Positions 30,305 to 44,224 of a stretch of DNA of 64,000 bases are shown here, piece after piece. Position numbers and translations under genes: made by a program. Within the stretch, counting starts at the first letter, position 1. Each line of letters starts with the position of its first letter. The notes below the pieces were generated by a model that was not told the origin of the DNA, made no database searches, and saw only the letters and a program-made list of their open reading frames with translations. Location of the stretch: positions 6,197,501 to 6,261,500 of the forward strand of contig CP114491.1 in assembly GCA_027186245.1 (NCBI GenBank). Direction: 5' to 3'. Source of the DNA: Coriaria nepalensis. Its lineage: Eukaryota; Streptophyta; Magnoliopsida; Cucurbitales; Coriariaceae.

Positions 30305-32330
30305 TATTAGTCTATGAGTAATCCATAAGCGGAGGCAATAACTTAAATTTTTTTGGATCTAATCCTAAAAATGGATTAAGCTAATATACATATACGAATA
30401 TCAATCATACAAATATATATTAAATATATTTAATAGAAAGCACAGAAAAATTCCAGGAAACAAAAAAATTAAAATCTAAGAAAACTTACTGATTTTAATA
30501 CAAAACTGAATAGATCTCCTTCTCCTTGATCTTGGTCGAATTTAATATAAAGATTGAGGTACCCAAATGTTCACCCTCTAATTGTAATCCATACATTGCA
30601 ATTCACTCGATTGATTTTCTACTCTAAGATTCATCACATGATTTAAAGAGCTCGTGAAAAGGAAAGAGAAAATCTCATTTTCTCACACTAGTGATTTCGA
30701 CCAAGAGGCAAGTAAAAGATTTTTTATTTTTTGCCACTCTAATGGGGTATTTATAATACTCCATTAGGTCTCAAGTTTTATAATATCATTAGATTTCCTT
30801 ATGACATTAGGTTTCCTTAAACGAATTAAGGAAACAATGGGTCAAACCCACCTAATATATGATTGACCTTGTCATGGGTCTTTAGTCCATGTATTCTAAC
30901 CAACATTTTGATTAATTTAGCCAATGAAATCCATTAACAAACTAGCTCATTGACCCTTTAATGTCTAATTTCTAATTACGGACATTTGGGACAATTTTAT
31001 AACTAAATAAATAATCTTGATGTAAATTATTATTTTCGCATTATATTAATTTCATGCATAGTTGTGCTAGAAAAGCTACACGACATTAGATTTAACTTAT
31101 AATTTACCATTTTGCTTTTATTGTCATACTATAAGACAAATTATTATTTTACCCCTAGAATCAAAGCTATCTTATTTCTTTATCCTCATAGAAAATTTAA
31201 CTGAGTTACTTCTAAACTTTAATGTGTTCACAAATTATGTTCTATATCACGTTGGTAGGAGTATCTCATTACACTTTATGATTTTATCTAATTCCTAATT
31301 ATATGTATATCTTTAAAATACCTTTTAAACTAAATAGTTAATTCAATCATCTCATGATTAATTAACTTAAACCTCTAAGCCAAGATTGACTTCTAGAAAA
31401 GTGTCAAGGCTACTCAAGATATGGGAAGTAAGCATCTTTCAGAAGAACTTATTGTGACTAACAACTGTACAATAACGATCCTTCCATCTAACCAATGTCC
31501 CAATTCGTCCTAGGCATGGATTAGATGTTAAACCTTAATAGATAAATTATATGAACTATTATATTTTAATACCATACTACCTTGCAAGGATTTCATTATT
31601 TAATAAAATATAGAACTCATAGGATTTATTTCCAAACACAGAAGCAATGGATTCCCTCTTTATCACTCATAACCTTTATGTACAACAATTCATACCCAAC
31701 AGACCACCGCGTGTTCACCTTTAGCTAGGGCTAGTTGGAATGATGTCAAAGTATGAAACCCGACACATAAGACACCATAACGATCTCAGGTCTAAAAACC
31801 ACATGTGATATAGTTACGAGGTAATTATCATTAACATTCAATATTAATTACCATTGAGAATTAGCTGGACATTGATCATTAACATTCAATATCAAGTTCG
31901 GTACCTTTAATCTCTACTAAGCATGCATCCAAATAATCATCATGCGTTCCACTAACATCAATGGCCATGAGATGGCCACCATAAATATTTTAGGTGATGA
32001 ACTATGTGATTGTCTATTCGGATCATCAATGTCCATTCTTGAGATCCTATGACAGTGAACATTTTGTGTCTTCAAGCTTTAAGCAACTTGAGTCTCAATA
32101 AGCATGACCTTCATCTTGGTTTCTAAAGGATATAACTTAAGATAATGAACTTTGTCATGATATGTATTTATAGAGCATAAGATATTAATTACAACATGAT
32201 AAATGGATGAATGCCTTTATTATCATTAAACAAACAATAATATCATTAACATTTACAAATAAGATTTCATCTCACAAAATGAATACTCATGAGTCTAAAG
32301 TGACTAGCTTGAGGGGCATACACTTTCAAT
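30305..32330 (-). repeat. Long Copia-type LTR, copy 1 (family F2)
   Basis: About 2 kb that aligns with 33480-34950. Shared blocks include TAAAATCTAAGAAAACTTA, GACCAAGAGGCAAGTAAAAG, TTGTGCTAG, ATGTCATAT-like stretches and TATTTTAGGTGATGAACTAT. At its right end TTCAATCTCTCACTTACACT is a polypurine-tract candidate on the minus strand. The left end (near 30305-30340) carries CATAAGCGGAGGCAATAAC, the usual LTR-end pattern in sense TTGCCTCCGC. Confidence 0.65.
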
Positions 32331-33479
32331 CTCTCACTTACACTAAAGCCAAATCGTTTCAGAGTCTAATTACCATCTTGTCAGAATGGCAATCTGGCAT
32401 TTTTTGGAAAAGCCCTTTAATCAATGGTTCTACTATGTAGTTATTTATATCTACTTTCTCTATATTCATATTCAAAGTCCAAGTCACTATCAGATTAAGT
32501 GAAAAAAGCAGTAACACGTGTTTGGACCTTGATGAGACCTAGGTTCCTCTTGAATATTTCATATGTAGCAATAATATTTTTAGGCATAACCCTATAATAT
32601 TTTAGGCAAGATTAATCTGACTAATCAAACCAAATCTAATAAGTTATGATACCTCTTCCGATATTTTATAAGGTATGCATTAAGAGATAATCTTATTCTT
32701 CTTTTCAACAAAAAGAAAATCGATTATCATGTCTAAAGAACTATAGTTCACAAGCTATTATTGATTCACCATCAATTGGGCTTAACATGTCCATAAAAAA
32801 GTAACTTTGTGAATTTATGTTTCATTGGCATGATTTAATCGACAGTGCCAAGACTTGTTTGAATTGCATCAAACTTTTCTTCTCTTAATCTATTCAATAT
32901 TGAGATAAGTTTTATCCTACTAAAATTTAGAATATATACTTTAACTATTACCATAAAATATCTCATCTAATGAGATGCTAAAAGTATTGTTCCATGACTT
33001 TGAAGATAAACCTTCATTGGCAAAAATAGAAACAACACTTTAGGTAAAATCAAATATATAAAACATCAATTCATTGATTGCCAAATTTATGCCAAATGGA
33101 TAGAATGAAACCGAAAATGCCAAGGCTAATAACAACTCTTTGTTCATTTGTTGCGTTTAGGTACATTTTGTCTTTTTTAAAGTTGTACCACTTTTGAGAC
33201 CAATCATATCATATGTATATGAAATCTCATTCAGTATCTCATACCTTTTGTAGAATAATTTAAAAGAAAGATTATTCTCTAACTTTGAACAATAATAAAA
33301 TATCATTATCCTTACTAAGAGAGGCTTTCCTTTTTATCTTTCAATTCCATTGCTACTATGGTGGAAACTCATTTCCAATTTCTTTATCTCTTCCATCTTA
33401 ATGGAAATATCAACCTTTGTAACTACTTTATAAATCATGAAATTGAGTACATTGATTACACTCATAGACATGCACCAAG
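32331..33479 (-). mobile_element. Interior remnant between two F2 LTRs
   Basis: The 1.15-kb interior starts with the polypurine candidate at 32325-32350. A segment at about 32700-33320 is repeated in inverted orientation at 40560-41040. No domain of gag or pol could be named, so most of the coding region is lost. Confidence 0.5.
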
Positions 33480-34950
33480 ATCGATCAAACAATCATATAT
33501 CAAATATATATTTAACGAAAAGCACAAAAACTTTTAAGAAATAAAAGATTAAGATCTAAGAAAACTTATTGATTTTTGACCAAGAAGAAAGTAAAAGATT
33601 TTTAATTTTTGGCCACCCTAATGTTAGGTCATAGGTTTCCTAATAACATTATATTTCCTTAAACCAATTAAGAAAACAATGTATCAAACCCACCTAATGT
33701 ATGGTCGGTCTTGTCATGGGTCATTAGCCCACAAATTTCAAACATTACTTTGATTAAATTAGGCTATTAAATCCAATTAAAAAATTAGCCCATTAACTCT
33801 TTAATGTCTAATTGCTAATTACCGATATTGGAGACACTTTTATAACTAAATAAATAATCTTGATGTACATTATTAATTTCTAATTAAAATAATATCATAC
33901 TTAGTTGTGCTAGCAAAGCTCCACAATATTAGATTTAATAAATTAATAAATCATTTTGCGCTTATAGCCATACTATAAGACAAATTACGATTTAACCCTT
34001 AAAATCAAAATTGTATGTTGCCTTTATCCACGTAGAAAACTTAACTAAGTTACATCTGAACTTCAATGCATGTGACCGATTAGGTTTTACATCACGCTAG
34101 TAGAAATATCATAACACTATGATTTTATCTAATTCATAATTAGATTTATTTAGCTTTAAATACCTTTTAAACTAAACAATTAATTCAATCGTCTCATAAA
34201 TAATTAATTTAAACATCTACGCCAAGATTGACTTATAGCAAAGTGTCAAAGCTAGTAGAAAGATGAGAAGTAAGAATCTTCCAAAATAACTTGTTGTGAC
34301 TAACAACTGTACAATAATGTTTCTTCCATCTAGCTAATATCTCTATTTATCATAGGACATGGTTTGACTGTTAAACCCTAATACACAATTCATATGAAAT
34401 GTTATGTATTTAATGAACATAGATAATGAATTTACTGAAAATCTTTTCATACCATACGATCTTGTTACATACCAAGTTCCACTATTCATTTAATATGCTA
34501 AATTAATCACAGACTACCTTGTTACATAACATCTCGCCGGTAAGTGTTAGTGGAACATCTTGCCAATGTTTCATACCATACTGAAACTCTACTAAGGACC
34601 CACATAATCATCATGATATTCCACTAACACCAATAGCCATAAGAACGGCCACCCTAAATATTTTAGGTAATGAACTATATGATTGTCTATCTCGATCATC
34701 AATGTCTATTCTTTAGATTTTATGATCTCAAAAAGTATGATCTCCATCTTTGTCTCCAAATTGCATAACTTAAGACACTAGACTTTATCATGATATGTAT
34801 TTATAGAACATAAGATATTAATTCCAATATAATTAATAAACATGATAATTCCTTTGCTATTATTGAGCACACAAAAATATCATTAATATTTTACAAATAA
34901 GATTATATCTCACAAAATGAATACTTATCGGGTCTAATCTGATTGGCTTG
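33480..34950 (-). repeat. Long Copia-type LTR, copy 2 (family F2, deleted)
   Basis: Aligns with 30400-32330 in the same orientation, lacking a block between the CTTATTGATTTT and GACCAAGAAGAAAG segments (33570) that is about 200 bp in copy 1. Confidence 0.65.
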
Positions 34951-36480
34951 ATAGGCCCGGTTTCCTTTTAGCTAGTACTCATGTTTTCCATGTCCATTTT
35001 AATTTCTAATTTTCAGAAATTGAAATAAACTTTACTATTATAAATTAACGTCTAATTTTAATCGGTAAGATCCGAACATTAATTTGGGCCTTTCCACATA
35101 GGTCCATTAAATCCTTACTGACCAACGAGACTTTCTTTTTACCCGAAAAATATTGTTTAACTTTAAACTGCTTAAATCTCCATTTAATAAAGTTATCTAT
35201 TCAAAATCACACTTTGAATATGCTAGTACTGCGGGTGTAACTTAAACTTAACAAATTAAACTAATTAATTATTCAACTCTGTAAATCAAGTTCACTAAGA
35301 ACGAGTAAAAATTCTCCTACTTAGAATTCAACCGATATCTAATCATTTGTTATGTGTGTGACCGGATAGGTTCTATATTACGTTGGTAGGCGGGCCCCAT
35401 AACAACATGTTAATTTTATCCATTCTAGTGAATGGACCATTTGGACCTTAAAAACACTTTAAAGCCAAATAATTGATATGATCATCTTTTATGATTAATC
35501 TACTTAAACCACCAGACCTCTAAACATCGCATGTGGGCCAACTATGTAATAAAAAGTTTGAGGAACCTCAATAAGAATCATAGATGCCTATTATCGTCCC
35601 GAATTGATCCTTCAATCTATTCATGGTCTTAGATAGCCATAGGGCTTTGTTTAACAATTAAACACTACTAGATTAACCTCATGAATTATATGATCCCTTA
35701 TGCAACTAGATAATGGATTTACAAAAACTCGTTTCAAATTATACTACTTTGCACAAAGTTTTCTTCATTACCTAAGAGGTATATCATTCACAGGACCTTC
35801 CTCCAAATGTAGAGGTAATGGATCACATCTTATTAAATACAGACTTTCCATATGCAAACACATGCCCAATAGTTCATCCTTTAGTAACCCATTGCTAGGG
35901 TCACATTGAATAATATCAAAGCAAGATATCCCGTACACGAGTACTATAGTGATCTCAAGTCTGAGAATCACAAGTACCATAGCCACCTAACAAATCTCAC
36001 TAATAGCCAATATAATTACCAATAAGATTATCAAGTGATCACATTTACTGATTAAGCCTCAATCACCTGTATGTCTATCTTGGTATTCTCTAATATTGAT
36101 GATCATAAGAACATCATTCTTCTTTTCAAGATTATAACACATGTAATAGTCTCTCTAGACTATCATTAGCCCATCATGACAATCCTATAACTACAAAAAA
36201 TTAGATTGTAGACCTTAAGCTATCTTGGATCTCATCGAGTTTGATCTCTATCATGATTCCAAGTGCATATCGAAGACCCGAAAATCTATCAAGTATGCCA
36301 TGTACATAACCATGCATGCAAATTGTTATTTCCAACATAGTAACATCATGATATATTATATTACTCTATTGAATTATATTAAATTACGTTAATAACTTAT
36401 ACAATTCAAGATTGATTCTCATAAGTATTTGACCTTATCAGGTCATACTACTTTTATCATCCCACTGAGTAGATAGTTTT
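34951..36480 (-). repeat. F1-related repeat, inverted, and a block shared with 44750-45150
   Basis: 35030-35170 (with CCTTTCCACATAGG, TGACCAAC and CCGAAAAATATTG) matches the reverse complement of 26900-27010. 35880-36310 matches 44755-45145 in direct orientation (GGTCACATTGAATAATATCA, GTGATCACATT, AAGTGCATATC). No gene. Confidence 0.55.
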
Positions 36481-36699
36481 TGTTGCCAAACATGTCATCT
36501 TCTTAGGGAAAGAATTCCTATAAAAAAGGAATAGTGGGTGTAAGATTAAACTTTATGAAGTTTAAAATACATAAAATGTCATTCGGATCGTTGATCTTGT
36601 TATCCCGCAGCTTTTGGCTAAGGTACCTCCAAAAAAGGATGATGTGATACCTTAAAATACACAAAAGGTTTATAGATCTAGTGGAGTATCTAGTGAGCC

Positions 36700-37515
36700 A
36701 AAGCTTTATGGAGTTCTAGTAGAATATCCTAGTAATGGGCCGAGCATAATGATGATTCTACAACTTATTCCAAGACTATTAATAACTCGAATTCTAAGAA
36801 ATGGGTAAAAGCCATGAGATCCGAAATGGATTTCATGTATACCAACTAAATATAGGACTTAGTTGATGCACTTGAAGAAATAGTTCCTATAGGATGCAAG
36901 TGGGTTTTCAAGAAGAAAGTCGGGGCCAAATAGAAAGGTCAAAACCTATAAGGCTAGACTAGTTGCAAAGGGTTATGGACAAAGAGAAGGAATTGATTAT
37001 AAGGAAACCTTCTCGTCCATTGCATTAACTAAATCAATTTGGATATTGCTTATCATTGCAACATACCATTATCATGAGGTCTGGAAAATGGATGTGAAAA
37101 AAATCTTCTTAAATTGCTACCTCAAGGACGATGTGTATATGTTACAACCCAAGGGCTTCAAGGACCAAAAAAACACAAAGAAGTTGTGTAAGCTGCAAAG
37201 GTCCATATATGACCTTAAAAAATCATCTTGGAGTTGAAACATTTATTTCATTGAAAGAATCAAATCATGTGACTTCATTAAGAATGAAGATGTTTCATGT
37301 TTGTACAAGAACGTTTGTGGGAGCTCTATTGCTTTTATAATTTTATAAGTGGATGACGTACTACTCATTGAGAATGATGTAGGTATGTTACATTCTATCA
37401 AGTTATGGCTATCAAAGAACTTCTTCATGAAAGATTTTGGTGAAGCAACCTATGTTCTAGAAAAAAAGATTTATAGAGATAGATCAAGAAGGGTCCTATG
37501 CTTGACCTAGTCGAC
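36700..37515 (+). pseudogene. Copia reverse transcriptase fragment
   Basis: The translation shows KWVKAMRSEMDF, GCKWVFKKKVGA, ARLVAKGYGQREGIDYKETF, then WKMDVKKIFLNCYLKDDVYM (37046-37237 frame), and after a frameshift VDDVLLIEND and WLSKNFFMKDFGEATYVLE. This is a Copia RT from the start of the domain to just beyond the YVDD box, whose Tyr is no longer clear. Several stops are seen. It belongs to the same family as the minus-strand fragment at 62870-63990. Confidence 0.85.
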
Positions 37516-39162
37516 AATTTCCCATAAAAACCCAATAAATGGCTACTTGAGGCAGCGACGATGGGCAGCGCAAGCAGCGTCCAAGCAAATTATTGGTGCG
37601 CAATGGCATGACATTGATATATCTGGAGTTCCAACCATTGGATCTTTGTGAAATTTTCATAACATGCAGTTAGAATTTTTCCCATAAAAACTAACAAACG
37701 GATTGCCGATTGGACAACCAAGGTGGCAGCAATGGACGGCACAAGCAGCCCTGGTGCTGCAATGGCACCTAAGCAAATTGATGGGCAATCTGACCATACA
37801 TGGCGACAGCATGCTATGGCAGCCTTGGCTGTTGTGCTCGGCTAGAAGGTTGCCTCACTCAGCGGCAGTGGCATCATAGTGTAACCCTAATTCGATTATG
37901 GTTCTAGGGTGGTTTTTTGAAATTAATAATTGTAATTTTTTAAATTTTGATAATTAAAAGTTGATTTTAATTAAGAAAATTACAAATTAGACTGTTATTT
38001 GGGAAGTGTTAATATTTAAGTAAAGTTACTAATACAAAATGTTTATATGAAACTTTATTAACATATTAAAATAGGAAATCAATTTTATGGAATTAATTAA
38101 TAATCTTAAATTATTTATGGTAACTTTTGATGTGATTGATAAAATTCATATAATGTTTTTATATTGAAATTTTCCAATATCAAATATGGTAATTGCATTC
38201 ATTAATAAAAAAATATTTTTCGTAAAATTTAATATGATTAATATAATTAAATATTTAAAATAGTTTATATGAAAATAAGAAAATTGATTTCATTAATTAG
38301 CTACCTAAAAGTGTTTATGGTAACTAGCCTATTTTAGGACACTTTGTTAAGATAACTAATCTAAACTAAAAAGAATTGTAAATTAGAAAACATTTATGAT
38401 TTTAGAAGATTTTCCAATTTTAGAAAGAATTCTAAATTATGAAAACTTTCCGAGATAGCACATTTCATTTTTGGGGAACTTTCCTATTAAGGAAACTTTC
38501 CAAATTTGGAAATTTAATATTTTTGGGAAACTTTCTTAAGGAGTTAAGGAAAAATTTTGAATTGTTTGTTTTACTTTTCATTAATTAAAATATATTCAAT
38601 GAACGTAATCAGACTAGATAACCAAGAATCTAAACGAATTAAATCTAAGACCTTGTTTGGATTTTCATGAACATTATATTATCATGCCTTCAAAGATAAA
38701 ATAAAAAAATATATGAAATTTAAATTGTTTAAGTTATTAAATATATAAGCATCATGTTTCACATATATGTATGCTTTGTTAAAAAAGCTTCCATACCATA
38801 TTTAAAAACTATGAAATAGTACATGCATAACATATATATGTGTATTGATTGATGAGACCATGCTTGTTTCAAATTCCCCCTTTGATACGATTAAGGTAAA
38901 ATTGGGTTTCCAAACATTAAAATATATGTAATACTTATATTAATTATAAGTTGGCTACAGACACGTGGGACTTATAATTGGTATACGTATATGCATTTAT
39001 CTTAGCATATGATGCATGACTGAGTAGTGCTTTCGTCCTAGACGGGGACATAGACACATGCACGAGCTAGTTTAATACATTATATTTCACAAGAATATTT
39101 GGGTTAAGCTTAACTAACAAAATATAATTGACTACGGACAAGTGAGATTATGTTCTCTTAGA
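37516..39162 (+). other. GC-richer block and AT-rich LTR-like DNA after the RT fragment
   Basis: 37516-37900 is rich in GCAGCG/GGCAGC and has two similar starts (TTTCCCATAAAAAC near 37510 and 37678). It then becomes AT-rich, with repeated CTTTCC(A/T)A-like motifs at 38410-38540. No coding pattern; probably LTR material. Confidence 0.4.
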
Positions 39163-39935
39163 TTATGGACACATGAGATTATAATATTCGTTGATTGGAT
39201 CTTTTTCCCACTAAAAAAAAATTAGTTTTTCTCGTTTTATATATGAGGGTAATATAAATATGTTTAGAAATAGTGGGAGAGACAAAAAATTTTAGACCTT
39301 TGATTTTGGTAGTTAATATTGCATGCAAATTTATGTATGTTGTTTGTATATTTATATTCATGTAATATGCAATAACAAACTATGTTTTAAAGTCCATTCA
39401 CAAGTTGAATAAATTGGTTAGAGCAAATTTTAAAAAAGAATGGAATTAGTAATCTAAGAATCGTTCTTAGAGATGAACATATTGTTGTTATCTCAGATCG
39501 AACACTTATGACATTTTGGTTATATAAAAGGTAACTGCAAAGGCAGTTTCTACCTTTCAAGCTTATTATAATTGGTTATGGACACATGAGATTATAATAT
39601 TCGATGATTGGATCCTTTTCCCACTAAGAAAAATTAATTTTTCTCGTTTTATATAAGAGGGTAATATAAATATGTTTAGAAATAGTGGAAGATACCAAAA
39701 TTGTTAACACCTTTGATTTTTGTAGTTAATATATTGTATGCAAATTTACATATATTGCTTTTATATTTATATTCATATAATTTGAAATAACAAACCATGT
39801 TTTAAAGTCCATTCACAAGTTGAATTAATTTGTTAGACCAAATTTTAAAAAAGAATGGCATTATGACTCTAAGAATTGTTCTTAAAGATGAACATATTAT
39901 TGTTATTCTGAAACGAGCAGTTGAGACATTTTGAC
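39163..39935 (+). repeat. Direct tandem duplication, period 413 bp
   Basis: 39163-39524 and 39576-39935 align almost end to end, both starting TTATGGACACATGAGATTAT and both containing TTTTAAAGTCCATTCACAAG and AGATGAACATATT. About 51 bp separate them. There is no ORF of note. Confidence 0.88.
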
Positions 39936-40539
39936 TACTCCAAAAAGAGTACATGGTGGAACAAAGATCACATGGTCAAAGTGATTCAAGAGAATTAATG
40001 AGACGTAATGTATTATACTTGTATTAATGAATAATTAGCTTCAAAAGAGTTATGAGAAGTTGCATGTCTTGGTACAAATATTCAAATGACATGTATGAAT
40101 TCTCTAAAACTTATTTCATTTAATGATGCTCGGAAGGCACCTTTGTTAAAGGACTATTGAAAAAAAAATGTTTTGACATTTAGAGGTGAAGTAAGAGGAA
40201 TAAGTTTTACAATTGTTAAAATCTTAAGTTGAGACTTATTTAATAATTACTTATTTTCAAAATTAGCCGATCCCTAAGTTTGACATAGTAATCTAATAAT
40301 TATTTGATTCGATTTCATAATTTGTGAAGTAGTTACAGAGCTTAAAACTTCCATTAAGATGGTAGGGATAAATAAATTGGAAAGGAGTTTGCAACATAGT
40401 AGCAAAGGAAATCTGAAGAAAACAATGAAAGTCTAACCAAGTTTTTCTTATGAAGCATAATGACATTCCATTATTGTTCAAAGTTTGAGTATAATCTTTC
40501 ATATAAATTATTCTACAAAAGATATGAGACACCAGGTGT

Positions 40540-41870
40540 AAATTAATATATGTGTATGATTATATCTCAAAAGTAGTACAATTTTAAAAAATAAGAAATG
40601 CACCTAAAGGAAACAAATGAACAAAGAATTATTACATTAGCTTTGGTATTTTCAGTTTCATCCCATCCGTTTGGCATAAATTCAGAAATCAATGACTTGA
40701 TATAATATACTTGTGTTTACCTAAAATGTTATCTCTATTTTTGACAATGAAGATGTATCTTTAAAGTCAAAGAAAAATACTATTAGAATCTCATTAGATG
40801 AGATCTTTTATGGAAAAAATTAAGAGTGTATATTCTAAATTTTAATAAGATAAAACTTATGTTAGTATTGAACAAATTAAGAGAAAAAAAGTTTGATGTG
40901 ATTCAAACAAGTCTTGGTAGTATCGATTAAATCATGCCAACAAAACAAGTATTTACAAATTTACTCTTATTAATGTATTAGGTCCAATTAATTATGAATC
41001 AATAATAACTTATGAACTATTTATTAGGTATGAACTATTGCTAAATCTAATGTCATGCAGTTGTGCTAGCACAACTAAGTGCGACATTCATTTAACTAGA
41101 AATTAACAAATTATATGAGGACATTTATTTATTAAAAAATGGCCCAAAAGATCTGTAATTAATAATTGGACATTAAATAATTAATGAACCAAATTATTTA
41201 TTATATTTTTAGAGGCTAAATCAATCAAATATTTGATTAAAAGACATAGACTAAGGGCCCACATCATGGCTGGCCAAGGAGAGGGTTATTGGACCCAATG
41301 TTCACTTAATCATATTAAGGGAACCTTTGACTTGTTAACAATTAATTAGTTAAAAGTAGGATTCAACCTACAAATATAATTGAACCTTATATAAGCACTT
41401 AATTAGGGCTTGGCTGAGATACTCTCTTTCTTGCCTCTACCCCTTTGGCTGAAACTCTAAGAGAAAACAACCAGTTCTTCATCCCTTTTCCCTAAGATCT
41501 TCCAATCATGTGATAAATCCTAGCATAGAAAATCAACTTAGCAAACTGAACTATATGGATTATGATTAGATGGTGAACACTTGAGAACTTCATTCTTTCC
41601 ATTAAATTCGACCATGATGAAGGAGGAAGGAGATTAGTTTGGTTTAGAATTAAGAGCGATAATTTTTCTTAGATCTTAATCCTTTTAGTTTTCTAGAACT
41701 TTTTTGTACTTCCTATTAAATAAATATTTGATGTATGTATGTATGATTAATCTTGGTGTATGTCTATGAGTTTAATCAGTGTTTCCATATTAGATCCATA
41801 AAAAATTAAATTATTGCTTCCGCATATGAATTACTTGTAAACTAACAATAAATCCCATGAGTGATGTCTC
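40540..41870 (+). mobile_element. F2 Copia remnant on the plus strand with truncated LTR
   Basis: 40560-41040 is the inverted counterpart of about 32700-33320. 41040-41870 is the inverted counterpart of the LTR part 30305-31100, including GTGCTAGCACAACTA, a TATA-like TATATAAGC at 41391 and the end TTGCTTCCGCATATG. The first part of the LTR is missing at the 41040 junction. It may be the 3' end of the element whose RT is at 36700-37515. Confidence 0.55.
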
Positions 41871-43250
41871 TTATGCAACCAGGAACCTTTGCAAAGTAGA
41901 ATGGTTGGAAAATAAGTTTCTATAAATTCATTTTTTAAGAAGTCTATTAGGGCCTACCAGTTAAACAATGCCTTCAGATTGATCAACATTCTGGCACAGA
42001 TGGAAAGATCATTCGGATACTGTAATAGTCACTATCATTTCTTCATGAGGTTTTGTGAACTACTCATTGTACGGGTGGAATATACGCCATGCTAGAGGAT
42101 AATTTATGATGGTTTGAAGTTAATTAATCATGTATGATGATTTAATTAACTGTTTGACTTAAAATTTCTTTTAAGATGAAATGGTTCATTCCTAAATAAT
42201 GAATAAAATCAATAAGCAGTTGCGGAGCCGACATGCTGGCCTATGGGTTACACCATAAAAAATCACCGGATCAAAGGTCAGAGATCTAAACTTTGAAAAT
42301 TCGATTGATTCTTGGAAAACTTGATTTAAGAATTTATTTGAAATCACATAATTAATTAAAAAAATACTAAATTGACTAAAATTTTTATGGAGATTTGATA
42401 AATATAAAGTCAAAGGGAGAACCCGGTTGGTCGTTTTAAAGTATTAATAGGTCAAACCAAGCCCATGGTAAGGCCCAAAATAAAGGTCCGAATTTTACCA
42501 GGTAAAATTGAAATTGATTTTGAAAATAATTATTAGTAATAATTTGCTTGAAAATCGGGAATTAAAACTATCAAAGAAACCTAAACAAAAGTTAAATGGG
42601 TGTTAGGTTTTAGAAGTCGACTCGGGCCTACGGCCCAAGTCTAATACTCCTTATAAACAGAACATTAGAAAACCCTAGGGGATTCTAACATCTCTTGCCA
42701 CTAATGACGAGAGAGAAAAGAGAGAGAGCCTTTCCTAAGTTCTTCTTTTCTTCAAAAAAATAAACCCCTTTCTTCTGATTTGATATACATGATGAGTTGA
42801 TAATCAAATCAAGAGAAAACTGAAGAGTTCTTGTTTGTGTGCATACTATTAGAGATTGAGTGACGATTTTGGACCTTGACAAGGAGGGGTGAGAGCGGTG
42901 TTAAGTAGTGGTGACATGTGGCAGTGGTGGAATCTTGAGGAGAAGGAGTGAGAAAACTGTCTAATTTTCGGAGGAAGTTATGGCTTTGTATAAAACTTTT
43001 CTCTCTTATTTCTCTTACTATAACTTCTAGTTGATTATTGTCTACGAACGATAAACTGAATTTTATAGATGTGAGACCATAGCATATAACACTAGATCTT
43101 GAGTATTCTATTGCATTAGATATATGGTAACTATTTTTTGAAAATGGGGTTCAACTCTGGGTAAGAGAAGATCCACTGACTAATAATCATATTAGAGCGT
43201 CAAGTTATATACCAGAATGTTCGATTTTGTCTGATTGATTTGTCTATTGT
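41871..43250 (+). repeat. LTR-like repeat family F1, copy 2
   Basis: Same order of blocks as 25470-27560 but without the 1-kb interruption. The part 42700-43060 is repeated again at 44225-44600. Confidence 0.55.
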
Positions 43251-43989
43251 TGTGTTATGCTCTTTTTTTTTTCATGGGTTTTTGATGAAAATAAACCTTG
43301 GTAGAATTTTTTGAAAAACGAGCCAGAAGTGTCCCGGAGATGAAATCTCATATTCATGACCAATAAAAAAGAAAACCCACTACCTTATACGATTAGGTAT
43401 CATAGCTCCACCATCTCCACCACCACTATGTGAGGCGATCAGCCACCGCACAAGGCGCTACTTTGCGACGTGTGTGTGGCAGCCTCTACCACATGCTAGT
43501 GGAAGTGTTCAGGTGGTTACCTCGATACCTCTTGGGTGCTGGTGGGTTCTTTATTTCGGCTGGGTTGAAATCGAGCCTAATATGTTTGAAACATTGAATT
43601 TAGCTGGGTTTCAACCGTTCATTCCAAGAGATGTTTAAATTCAAGAAAATTAAAGAACAGAATTTAATCTTTCCGGTTTACTTACAATAAAGCATATAAA
43701 TTAAATGTTGCATGAGATGCAAAGTATTAATTCCCATGACAATTGAAATTGATTGTATATTTTATGGATAGATTCGAGTCTATATAATTTTGAATATTGT
43801 TTTGAAATTTTTATTTCATTCTTGTATTTTTGAATCTCTTGATTTAGAAAGAGTTCTAAATTGGGAGATTCCAACACCTAAATATTTTCAGTCCCTCAAG
43901 GAGTTAAAGATTTCAATCAAGTCTAAAGGACAACAGATCAACATCAGGATACGTGATCGTGCTAAATGGTAGAGTGGTGAGTTTAGAAG

Positions 43990-44224
43990 AGTTCCAAGTA
44001 GGAAACTACCGTAGATTCCACCTCCGAGGTCGAATACATATTCGCTTCCAAAGTAGCCAAACAAGTTGTTTGTATGAGAAAGTTAATCACTGAACATGGT
44101 ATAGTTCCTAGCATTATTAATCTTGTGGTGGGGTACTACGATAAAAATGGTGCAATCACACAAACAATGGAACTAAGATCTCATCAAAAGTTCAAATATG
44201 TACCGAGACTGTATCACTATTGCC
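43990..44224 (+). pseudogene. Copia RNase H, C-terminal fragment
   Basis: The translation reads STSEVEYIFASKVAKQVVCM, then RKLITEHGIVPSIINLVV and YYDKNGAITQTMELRSHQKF. This corresponds to the conserved end of RNase H in plant Copia elements (the Glu of EVEY and the Asp of YYDKNGA are visible). The upstream 43790-43970 stretch is not recognisable. Confidence 0.82.

Noticed and set aside
41390..41400. TATATAAGC as a host promoter
   Set aside because: It lies inside an F2 LTR copy and no host exon follows.
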